From: Burkholderiales bacterium
Lineage (GTDB): Bacteria > Pseudomonadota > Gammaproteobacteria > Burkholderiales > SG8-39
Reading direction: 5' to 3'
Length of the DNA: 64,000 nucleotides
Assembly: GCA_027493935.1 (NCBI GenBank)
Contig: JAOSJV010000001.1
Location: 2,069,157-2,133,156 of the forward strand
A model generated the notes under the pieces. The model was not told the origin of the DNA. It worked only from the letters and a program-made list of their open reading frames with translations, and searched no databases. Shown one piece after another: positions 54,737 through 64,000 of this stretch (the first letter of the stretch is position 1; each line of letters begins with the position of its first letter). The translations under genes and the position numbers were made by a program.

Positions 54737-55163
54737 TCACTTGGCGACCTGGCGCTCGCGCATCTCGTCGAGCGTCTTGCAGTCGATGCAGAGCGAGGGC
54801 GGTCGGACGCGCGGCCAGACGCTCCAGCCCGATCTCGGCGCCGCACGACTCGCAGTAACCGTACTCGTCGGTCTCGATCTTGAGGATCGTCTCGTTGATC
54901 TTCTTGATCAGCTTGCGTTCTCGGTCGCGGTTGCGGAGCTCGAGCGCAATGTCCGATTCCTGTGTCGCGCGGTCGTTCGGGTCGGCGAAGAGGGTTGCCT
55001 CGTCCTGCATCGTGTGAACCGTCCGCTCGATGTCGGCCGACAGCTCCTCGCGGAGCGTCTCGAGCATCGACCGGAAATGCGCCCGCTGGCGATGGCTCAT
55101 GTATTCCTCGCCCTTCTGCGGGACATAAGGGGCGACGGTCTTGCGCAGTGTCTCGGTTGGCAT
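54737..55163 (-). CDS. dksA: RNA polymerase-binding protein DksA, with a 1-base insertion near the 3' end
   Basis: DksA binds the RNA polymerase secondary channel and, with ppGpp, controls rRNA and amino-acid promoters. YMSHRQRAHFRSMLETLREE and NDRATQESDIALELRNRDRE form the coiled-coil, and the first zinc pair is YGYCESCGAEIGLERLAARP. The second Cys pair is lost in the raw frame; removing one base near 54794 gives TALLCIDCKTLDEMRERQVA and a stop at 54737, for 141 residues, the normal length. Start at 55163 (MPTETLRKTV) is chosen because the GEEYM segment precedes the coiled-coil in the family; ATG at 55100 is an alternative. Confidence 0.92.
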
Positions 55164-55253
55164 CGTGCACTCGGCTCTTGCTCCGCAGCGAAGGCGCCTA
55201 GATACCAGAAAAAGGGGGGTGGGCAAGCAAAAATCGCGCGAATTTTCAGCGCG

Positions 55254-55282
55254 TTGACCCCGAATGGGGGCGCGCGTAAACT
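55254..55282 (+). promoter_or_regulatory. Strong promoter of the tRNA operon
   Basis: TTGACC at 55254-55259 and TAAACT at 55277-55282 with an ideal 17-base spacer, 10 bases before the tRNA-Pro gene. The segment between -10 and the start, ACGTCGCCCCC, may act as a GC-rich discriminator, as expected for DksA/ppGpp-controlled stable RNA promoters. Confidence 0.75.
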
Positions 55283-55292
55283 ACGTCGCCCC

Positions 55293-55369
<77 letters not shown>

Positions 55370-55428
55370 GTTCGTCGCGGCGCGTCGCCGATCTACCTCG
55401 TCGACGAAGCCGCGGGCGGCCCGGCAAC

Positions 55429-55505
55429 GTGCCCGTAGCTCAACCGGATAGAGCATCAGCCTTCTAAGCTGACGGTTGTGGGTTCGAGTCCCTCCGGGCA
55501 CGCCA
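55429..55505 (+). tRNA. tRNA-Arg (anticodon TCT)
   Basis: 77 bases. Acceptor GTGCCCG pairs with CGGGCAC, with encoded CCA. D-arm AGCTCAACCGGATAGAGC, anticodon loop CTTCTAA (TCT), T-arm GGTTCGAGTCC. Confidence 0.97.
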
Positions 55506-55523
55506 GAACTCGCGTGCGGCAAC

Positions 55524-55599
55524 GGTGGCGGTAGCTCAAAGGTAGAGTCCCGGATTGTGATTCCGGTTGTTGTGGGTTCGAGTCCCATCCGCCACCCCA
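55524..55599 (+). tRNA. tRNA-His (anticodon GTG)
   Basis: 76 bases including the encoded extra G at position -1 that marks tRNA-His. Acceptor GTGGCGG pairs with CCGCCAC, discriminator C, encoded CCA. Anticodon loop TTGTGAT (GTG), T-arm GGTTCGAGTCC. Repeat array 3 begins 4 bases after its end. Confidence 0.97.
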
Positions 55600-55602
55600 T
55601 TT

Positions 55603-56385
55603 GCGCCCGCCGCCTTCGGGGCGGGCTCACGGGGTGTTCCCCGCGGTCGTACGAACAAGGGGTGCCCCCTTGTCTATCCCCCGGCGTGGCAGCGTGGCGA
55701 CGGCCTCGCACTGAGCCGCTCGGTTGCGTGACTCCGCGCGCGGCGCCTCGATGGCGAGGCGTACCGGCGACGCGCCCGCCGCCTTCGGGGCGGGCGCATG
55801 GGGTGTTCCCCGCGGTCGTACGAACAAGGGGGTGCCCCCCTTGTCTATCCCCGGCGTGGCAGCGTGGCGACGGCCTCGCACTGAGCCGCTCGGTTGCGTG
55901 ACTCCGCGCGCGGCGCCTCGATGGCGAGGCGTACCGGCGACGCGCCCGCCGCCTTCGGGGCGGGCTCACGGGGTGTTCCCCGCGGTCGTACGAACAAGGG
56001 GGTGCCCCCTTGTCTATCCCCCGGCGTGGCAGCGTGGCGACGGCCTCGCACTGAGCCGCTCGGTTGCGTGACTCCGCGCGCGGCGCCTCGATGGCGAGGC
56101 GTACCGGCGACGCGCCCGCCGCCTTCGGGGCGGGCGCATGGGGTGTTCCCCGCGGTCGTACGAACAAGGGCGTGCCCCCTTGTATATCCCCGGCGTGGCA
56201 GCGTGGCGACGGCCTCGCACTGAGCCGCTCGGTTGCGTGACTCCGCGCGCGGCGCCTCGATGGCGAGGCGTACCGGCGACGCGCCCGCCGCCTTCGGGGC
56301 GGGCTCACGGGGTGTTCCCGCGGTCGTACGAACAAGGGGGTACCCCCTTGTATATCCCCCGGCGGGGCAGCGCTGTGACGGGGCC
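55603..56385. repeat. Tandem repeat array 3: about 4.6 copies, period 169-170 bp
   Basis: Units start at 55603, 55772, 55942, 56112 and 56281 with GCGCCCGCCGCCTTCGGGG; the last is truncated. Copies are nearly identical apart from small indels. Each unit holds several hairpins: GCCCGCC / GGCGGGC; ACAAGGGGG / CCCCCTTGT with a 2-base loop; and GCCTCG / CGAGGC. The array fills the gap between tRNA-His and the convergent prmB gene. Open frames across it (for example MRDSARGASMARRTG...) exist only because there are few stops, and have no coding support. There are no unique spacers, so it is not CRISPR. Single relatives of the ACAAGGGG hairpin occur at 50480, 59813 and 60778. Confidence 0.95.
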
Positions 56386-56459
56386 GCGCTGGACCGACTC
56401 GGTTGGTCGGGCCCTTCGCCGCTGGCGCCCCACCGAAGGTGGCGCGTACTGCTTGCGGC

Positions 56460-59760
<3,301 letters not shown>

Positions 59761-59812
59761 CGCATCCTCCTGGGCGGTCTGGTGTAGAAGCCGTGCCGAG
59801 GGACGCTGTGCG

Positions 59813-59860
59813 CGCACCGCAAGGGGTCTGCAAGTGGCCCAGCCTCTTGTCCCCCCGGAG
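59813..59860 (-). repeat. Degenerate intergenic hairpin element between dapD and pilU
   Basis: On the minus strand GGACAAGAGGCTGGGCC is followed by ACTTGCAGACCCCTTGCGG, resembling the array 3 core ACAAGGGG...CCCCTTGT. The match is weaker than at 50480 or 60778. It lies in the 156-base gap between pilU and dapD. Confidence 0.4.
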
Positions 59861-59916
59861 AAATACTACACGAGGGAGTCCTACCCCTGCTCGTGCGCGA
59901 GCTCTATCGGCGCTTT

Positions 59917-60739
59917 CTACTCTCCCCGCAGCAGTTCGTTTATACCGGTCTTCGCGCGGGTCTTGGCGTCGACCCGCTTGACGATGACGGCACAGTAAAG
60001 CGCGTATTTTCCGTCGGGGGAGGGCAGCGTTCCAGGAACTACTACCGATCCGGCCGGGACGCGCCCGTAGCTCACCTCGCCGGTCGCGCGGTCGTAGATC
60101 CGGGTGCTGGCGCCGATGAATACGCCCATCGACACAACCGCGTTCTCCTCGACCACCACCCCCTCGACGATCTCGGAGCGGGCGCCGATGAAACAGTTGT
60201 CCTCGATGATGGTCGGTCCGGCCTGCACCGGCTCCAGCACGCCGCCGATGCCGACGCCCCCCGAGAGATGCACATTCCTGCCGATCTGGGCGCAGGACCC
60301 AACGGTCGCCCACGTGTCGACCATGGTTCCCTCGTCCACGTACGCGCCGATGTTGACGTAGGACGGCATCAGCACGACGTTGCGCGCGACGTAGGCGCCG
60401 CGGCGCGCGGTCGCCGGGGGCACGACGCGGAAGCCGCCGGCGGCGAAGTCGGCAGCCGAGTAACCGGCGAACTTGGTGGGCACCTTGTCGAAGTAGCGCG
60501 TTGCGCCGCCTTCCATCACCGCGTTGTCCTGCAGTCGGAAGGAGGAGCAGCACCGCTTTCTTTATCCACTGGTGGGTATGCCAGCGGCCGCCGATCTTCT
60601 CGGCGACGCGCAGCTCGCCGCGGTCGAGCCGCGCGAGCACCTGGTCCACCGCGGTGCTCAGCGCAGCGCTGGCGTCCGCAGGTGACAGCTGGGCGCGGTC
60701 CTCCCACGCCTGGTCGATGATCTTCTCGATGTCCTGCAT
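59917..60739 (-). CDS. dapD: Tetrahydrodipicolinate N-succinyltransferase, interrupted by a 1-base insertion
   Basis: The N-terminal helical domain ([36 protein letters not shown]) is followed by a left-handed beta-helix ([60 protein letters not shown]) and the end [20 protein letters not shown]. The frame breaks near 60540, where CTCCTCCTTCCG stands for CTCTCCTTCCG; removing one C joins [15 protein letters not shown] and gives exactly 273 residues, the family standard. It succinylates tetrahydrodipicolinate in lysine synthesis, acting before DapC and DapE. Confidence 0.94.
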
Positions 60740-60766
60740 GGCTCCTGTCGGCACCAGTGCCTATCT

Positions 60767-60880
60767 CAAGATGCACACGGGATCGCGAAAGTGGGGATAT
60801 ACAAGGGGTTCGCCCTCGCGCGTAAGACCTCGGTCCGGGAAGAAGCACGGCCATGATCTCGAGTGAGCTTCTACAGTGTC
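60767..60880. repeat. Dispersed intergenic element between dapD and dapC
   Basis: GGGGATATACAAGGGG with TTCGCCCT is the inverted form of the array 3 sequence CCCCTTGTATATCCCC. The longer stretch to GAGTGAGCTTCTACAG aligns with 41323-41437. So this copy links the array 3 hairpin family and the 41 kb element. Its right end overlaps the last codons of dapC. Confidence 0.6.
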
Positions 60881-62064
60881 TCGGCAAAGCGTCTGATCCG
60901 CTCGATACCCTCGATGCATTCCTCGAGCGAGGCCACGAGCGCGACGCGCACGTAACCGCGGCCGGGATTCTCGCCGTGGGCGTCTCGCGCGAGGTAACTC
61001 CCCGGCAGCACTGTCACATTATAGTCGCGGTATAACTCGCGGGCGAAGACGTCGTCGGCGACCGGCGTTCGGATCCAGAGGTAGAAGCCGCCGTCGGGAC
61101 GGGTGGTCTCGAGCGGGGCGACGATGCGCGGCAGTGCGACGTCGAACTTGCGACGGTAGAGTGCACGGTTCTCGGCGACGTGCGCCTCGTCGCGCCACGC
61201 CGCCTCGCTCGCCGCCTGCACCGCCAGGCTCATCGCGCTGCCGTGATAGGTGCGGTAGAGCAGAAACTTGCGCAGGACCTCGGCGCTGCCGGCGGCGAAG
61301 CCGGAGCGCATGCCAGGGACGTTGGAGCGCTTCGAAAGGCTCGAGAGCACCACCAGCCGCGGGTAGCCGGCGCGGCCGAGCCGCACGGCGGCCTCGAGCG
61401 CGCCGAGCGGCGGGTGTGCCTCTTCGGGGTAGAGCTCGGAGTAGCATTCGTCCGAGACGACCACGAACCCCCAGCGGTCGGCGAGCTCGAATACGCGACG
61501 CCATTCCTCGAGCGGCATCACGCGGCCGGTCGGGTTTGCGGGCGAGCAGGCATAGAGGAGCTGCGCGTGCCGCCACACCTCGTCCGGCACGCGGTCGAGA
61601 TCGAGCGCGAAGCCGCACGCGCGGACCTGGTTGACGAAGTACGGCGCGGCACCCGCGAGCAGGGCCGCGCCCTCGTAGATCTGGTAGAACGGGTTCGGGC
61701 ACACCACCGTCGCGCGCGAGTCGCGCGCATCGACCACTGTCTGCGCGATGGCGAACAGCGCCTCGCGCGAGCCGTTCACCGGCAGCACCTGGGTCTCGGG
61801 ATCGATCGCCGGCAGGCGGTAGCGCCGCTCGAGCCAGACGGCGATCGCCGCGCGCAGGGAGACCGAGCCCTTGGTCGCCGGGTAGGCCGACAGTCCGCCG
61901 AGATTCTCGGTCAGCGCCCGCTTGACGAGCTCCGGCGTGGCGTGTTTCGGCTCGCCGATCGACAGGCTGATCGGCGCCAGCGCAGGATTGGGCGCGACCG
62001 GCGCGAACAGCGCGCGCAGTTTCTCGAACGGGTAGGGCTGCAGCTTTTCGAGGTTCGGGTTCAC
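60871..62064 (-). CDS. dapC: Succinyldiaminopimelate transaminase
   Basis: 397 residues, class I/II PLP aminotransferase. LSIGEPKHATPELVKRALTE, PVNGSREALFAIAQTVVDAR, and CSPANPTGRVMPLEEWRRVF precede VVVSDECYSELYPEEA, with the PLP-contacting Asp and Tyr. The PLP Lys is in SSLSKRSNVPGMRSGF, the usual DapC sequence. The N-terminus MNPNLEKLQPYPFEKLRALF is family-typical. It makes N-succinyl-diaminopimelate in the lysine branch, between DapD and DapE. No frame breaks. Confidence 0.95.
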   Translation of the reverse strand: MNPNLEKLQPYPFEKLRALFAPVAPNPALAPISLSIGEPKHATPELVKRALTENLGGLSAYPATKGSVSLRAAIAVWLERRYRLPAIDPETQVLPVNGSREALFAIAQTVVDARDSRATVVCPNPFYQIYEGAALLAGAAPYFVNQVRACGFALDLDRVPDEVWRHAQLLYACSPANPTGRVMPLEEWRRVFELADRWGFVVVSDECYSELYPEEAHPPLGALEAAVRLGRAGYPRLVVLSSLSKRSNVPGMRSGFAAGSAEVLRKFLLYRTYHGSAMSLAVQAASEAAWRDEAHVAENRALYRRKFDVALPRIVAPLETTRPDGGFYLWIRTPVADDVFARELYRDYNVTVLPGSYLARDAHGENPGRGYVRVALVASLEECIEGIERIRRFAETL

Positions 62065-62104
62065 TTTGCGCGCCCGCCAGCAGACTTCGGCACCGGCGGG
62101 GCGA

Positions 62105-62519
62105 TCAGCGCCCGCCCGCCGGCGCGAACCGCGGCGGCTCGATCTCGATGCCGCGCTGCCAGCGCGCCTTTCGGTGCTCCGCGACCACCGTCGTGTGGAT
62201 GCCGCCGCGCACCCCGAAACGCGCGGTGACGCGCGCGAAGCGCGGCGCGACCGCGCGCACCAGGTCGTCCAGGATGCGGTTGGTCACCGCTTCGTGGAAA
62301 GCGCCCTCGTTGCGGAACGACCAGACATAGAGCTTCAGGCTCTTCAGCTCGACGCAGCGGCGGTCGGCGACGTAGTCGACATAAATCGTGGCGAAGTCGG
62401 GCTGACCCGACATCGGGCACAGGCAGGTGAACTCCGGAATTTCCATGTGGATCAGGTAGTCGCGCTGCGGTGCCGGATTCGGGAAGGTGGCGAGCGCCTT
62501 GCTCGGTCGGGGAGGGCAT
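62105..62519 (-). CDS. queF: NADPH-dependent 7-cyano-7-deazaguanine reductase QueF, with a 1-base frame break near the start
   Basis: QueF reduces preQ0 to preQ1 in queuosine synthesis. The short type (YkvM-like, about 137 residues) is seen: [20 protein letters not shown] contains the catalytic Cys, [20 protein letters not shown] the substrate Glu and the QueF motif, and [17 protein letters not shown] the end. In frame, no start codon lies near the expected N-terminus; the ATG at 62519 (MPSPTEQ) is one base out of frame with [14 protein letters not shown]. An extra base near 62500 explains this and gives 137 residues. A longer in-frame start at 62647 would overlap smc and is unlikely. A TATAAT lies 30 bases upstream. 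Confidence 0.9.
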
Positions 62520-62549
62520 CGGTGGGCTGGGCCGGTGGGGCGAAGTGCT

Positions 62550-62579
62550 ATTATAGCGGCCGTGATTTTCGCCCAATAA
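62550..62579 (-). promoter_or_regulatory. Candidate promoter of queF
   Basis: On the minus strand a perfect TATAAT (62555-62550) follows TTATTG (62579-62574) at a spacing of 18 bases. It supports a queF start at 62519. The plus-strand complement also gives TATTAT at 62549, usable for smc, but no -35 is evident there. Confidence 0.5.
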
Positions 62580-62636
62580 GTGCGGCACGCGAGCCGCTGC
62601 CACCGTCTCCACCCACCTCTCGGCCGAAACACCACC

Positions 62637-64000
62637 TTGCGCCTCAATCAGATCAAGCTCGCCGGATTCAAGTCGTTCGTCGATCCGACCCACATCGACA
62701 TGCCCGGCCGCCTGGTCGGCGTCGTCGGACCCAACGGCTGCGGCAAGTCGAACATCATCGATGCCGTGCGCTGGGTGCTCGGCGAGACCAGGGCCTCGGC
62801 GCTGCGCGGCGAGTCGATGCAGGACGTGATCTTCAACGGCTCGGCGCTGCGCAACCCGGTCGCCCGGGCGAGCGTCGAGCTGGTGTTCGACAACTCGCTC
62901 GGCAAGGCGGCCGGGCAGTGGTCGCAGTACGCCGAGATCGCGGTGAAACGCGTCCTGCAGCGCGACGGCGAGTCCTCGTATTTCATCAACAACACCCACG
63001 TGCGGCGGCGCGACGTGCAGGACATCTTCCTCGGCACCGGCGTCGGCCCGCGCGCCTACGCGATCATCGAGCAAGGCATGATCTCGCGGGTGATCGAGGC
63101 GCGGCCGGAGGAGCTGCGCGTCTTCCTCGAGGAGGCCGCGGGCGTTTCGAAATACAAGGAGCGGCGGCGCGAGACCGAGCACCGGCTCGAGGACACGCGC
63201 GAGAACCTCGCGCGCGTGGACGACATCCGCCGCGAGCTCGATGGGCAGATCGAGAAGCTCGCCCAGCAGGCGGAGGTCGCGCGCGAGTACAAGGCGCTGC
63301 AGGCCGAGGCGCACCTGACGCAGAACCTGCTGTGGCTGCTGCGCCGGCAGGAGGCGGCGAGCGAGGCGGAGCGCCAGCGGCGCGAGATCGACAAGGCGGC
63401 GAACGAGCTCGAGGGCGAGACCGCACGGCTGCGCGAGGTCGAGCGCCGGCTGGAGACCGCACGCACCGAGCACTACGCGGCCGCCGACGCGGTGAGCGCC
63501 GCACAGGGCGCGCTGTACGACGTCAACACCGAGGTCTCGCGCCTGGAGGCCGAGATCCGCTTCATCGGCGAGACGCGCCAGCGGCTCGAGGCGCAGGTCG
63601 GACAGCTCGCGCTGCAGCTCGAGCAGTGGGCACGCGGCCGCGCGGAGTTAGACGAGGCGCTCACGCTGTGGGGCGGGCGCAAAGGCGGCGGCGGCCGCGC
63701 GCATCGAAGCCGCCGAGGCGCGCGCAGCCGAGGAGCAGGCGCAGCTCCCGGGCGCCGAGCAGGCCTACCGCGCCGAGCAGGAGCGGCTCGCCGGGGCGCG
63801 CAGCGCGATCGCGCGCGCCGAGCAGGCGCTGCAGGTGGAGCAGACCACGGCTGCGCACGTCGGCCGGGTGCTGCAGCAGCTGGAAGTGCGTGCGGAGCGG
63901 CTCGCCGCCGAGCGCGCCGAGCTCGCCGAGCCCGATCCCGCGCGGCTGGAGGAGCTGCGCGCGCAGTCGGAGGCCGCCGCGGGCGAGATCGCGCGGCTCG
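62637..64000 (+). CDS. smc: Chromosome partition protein Smc, N-terminal part (runs off the window), with a 1-base insertion
   Basis: The first 450 or so residues of Smc. N-terminal head: [19 protein letters not shown], Walker A in [20 protein letters not shown], then [20 protein letters not shown] and [20 protein letters not shown], with [20 protein letters not shown] entering the coiled-coil. The start is TTG at 62637, matching the family N-terminus; no ATG is nearby. The frame breaks near 63680 at CGCAAAGGCGGCG for CGCAAGGCGGCG; removing one A gives [19 protein letters not shown], a good coiled-coil. Smc forms the ring of the bacterial condensin with ScpA and ScpB, encoded at 43.5-44.9 kb. 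The gene is cut by the window end. Confidence 0.93.
   Translation, partial: MRLNQIKLAGFKSFVDPTHIDMPGRLVGVVGPNGCGKSNIIDAVRWVLGETRASALRGESMQDVIFNGSALRNPVARASVELVFDNSLGKAAGQWSQYAEIAVKRVLQRDGESSYFINNTHVRRRDVQDIFLGTGVGPRAYAIIEQGMISRVIEARPEELRVFLEEAAGVSKYKERRRETEHRLEDTRENLARVDDIRRELDGQIEKLAQQAEVAREYKALQAEAHLTQNLLWLLRRQEAASEAERQRREIDKAANELEGETARLREVERRLETARTEHYAAADAVSAAQGALYDVNTEVSRLEAEIRFIGETRQRLEAQVGQLALQLEQWARGRAELDEALTLWGGRKGGGGRAHRSRRGARSRGAGAAPGRRAGLPRRAGAARRGAQRDRARRAGAAGGADHGCARRPGAAAAGSACGAARRRARRARRARSRAAGGAARAVGGRRGRDRAA

Noticed and set aside
55603..56385. Open frames of 68-141 codons in array 3 (MRDSARGASMARRTG type)
   Set aside because: They repeat only because the DNA repeats, lack ribosome-binding sites, and exist on both strands; the hairpin content explains the sequence better.
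62520..62647. Longer N-terminus for QueF starting at 62647
   Set aside because: It would overlap the smc start, run through a TATAAT promoter, and has no similarity to QueF; a single-base error near 62500 is simpler.

Overview
The window is 64 kb of very GC-rich chromosome from a betaproteobacterium, most likely an uncultured or little-studied member of the Burkholderiales or a close relative. The evidence is gene content and order: a PHA-granule-associated protein, a DUF3460 protein, acyl-CoA-binding protein, the long trpS type, trpS-scpA-scpB-rluB, rimP-nusA-infB-rbfA-truB-rpsO-pnp, dapC-dapD-pilU-dapE-prmB, and queF next to smc. No phage, plasmid, transposase or CRISPR locus was seen.

Layout. 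(1) 1-5.1 kb: end of a TetR-type regulator, a TPR protein, a WS/DGAT acyltransferase, acyl-CoA-binding protein, a PHA-system protein and a class III aminotransferase, suggesting lipid and storage-polymer metabolism. (2) 5.4-13.0 kb: an SOS mutagenesis block on the minus strand (Myb-like protein, small ORF, lexA, imuA, imuB, dnaE2) with a fasciclin-domain gene and its own terminator placed between imuB and dnaE2. (3) 13-20.9 kb: DUF3460, a TPR lipoprotein, an SDR, a crotonase-like protein, a large GltD-plus-FNR fused flavoprotein with ferredoxin FdxA, and a nitroreductase. (4) 21-39.8 kb: a catabolic region with a molybdenum hydroxylase, a Liv-type ABC transporter with fused permease, an HyuA/HyuB pair, an HSD10-like dehydrogenase, a TPP enzyme, an acyl-CoA ligase, a gamma-carbonic anhydrase-like protein and an alpha/beta hydrolase. 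The first half looks like uptake, hydroxylation and ATP-driven opening of a cyclic amide or N-heterocycle; this is inference. (5) 39.8-54.5 kb: housekeeping genes for RNA turnover, tRNA charging, chromosome segregation, ribosome maturation, transcription and translation. (6) 54.7-64 kb: dksA, three tRNA genes (Pro, Arg, His), prmB, dapE, pilU, dapD, dapC, queF and the start of smc.

Two properties cut across the window. First, about 18 conserved genes are each interrupted by one or more 1-2 base indels, many of them an extra G or C in a homopolymer. Removing them restores family-typical lengths exactly, so these look like consensus errors, not decay, and the affected genes are annotated here as whole. 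Second, there are unusual intergenic repeats: two arrays of one hairpin-forming 54-60 bp unit, one array of a 169-170 bp unit, and scattered relatives of the latter's hairpin core. All three arrays lie exactly between convergently transcribed genes. They are the least explained structures in the window.
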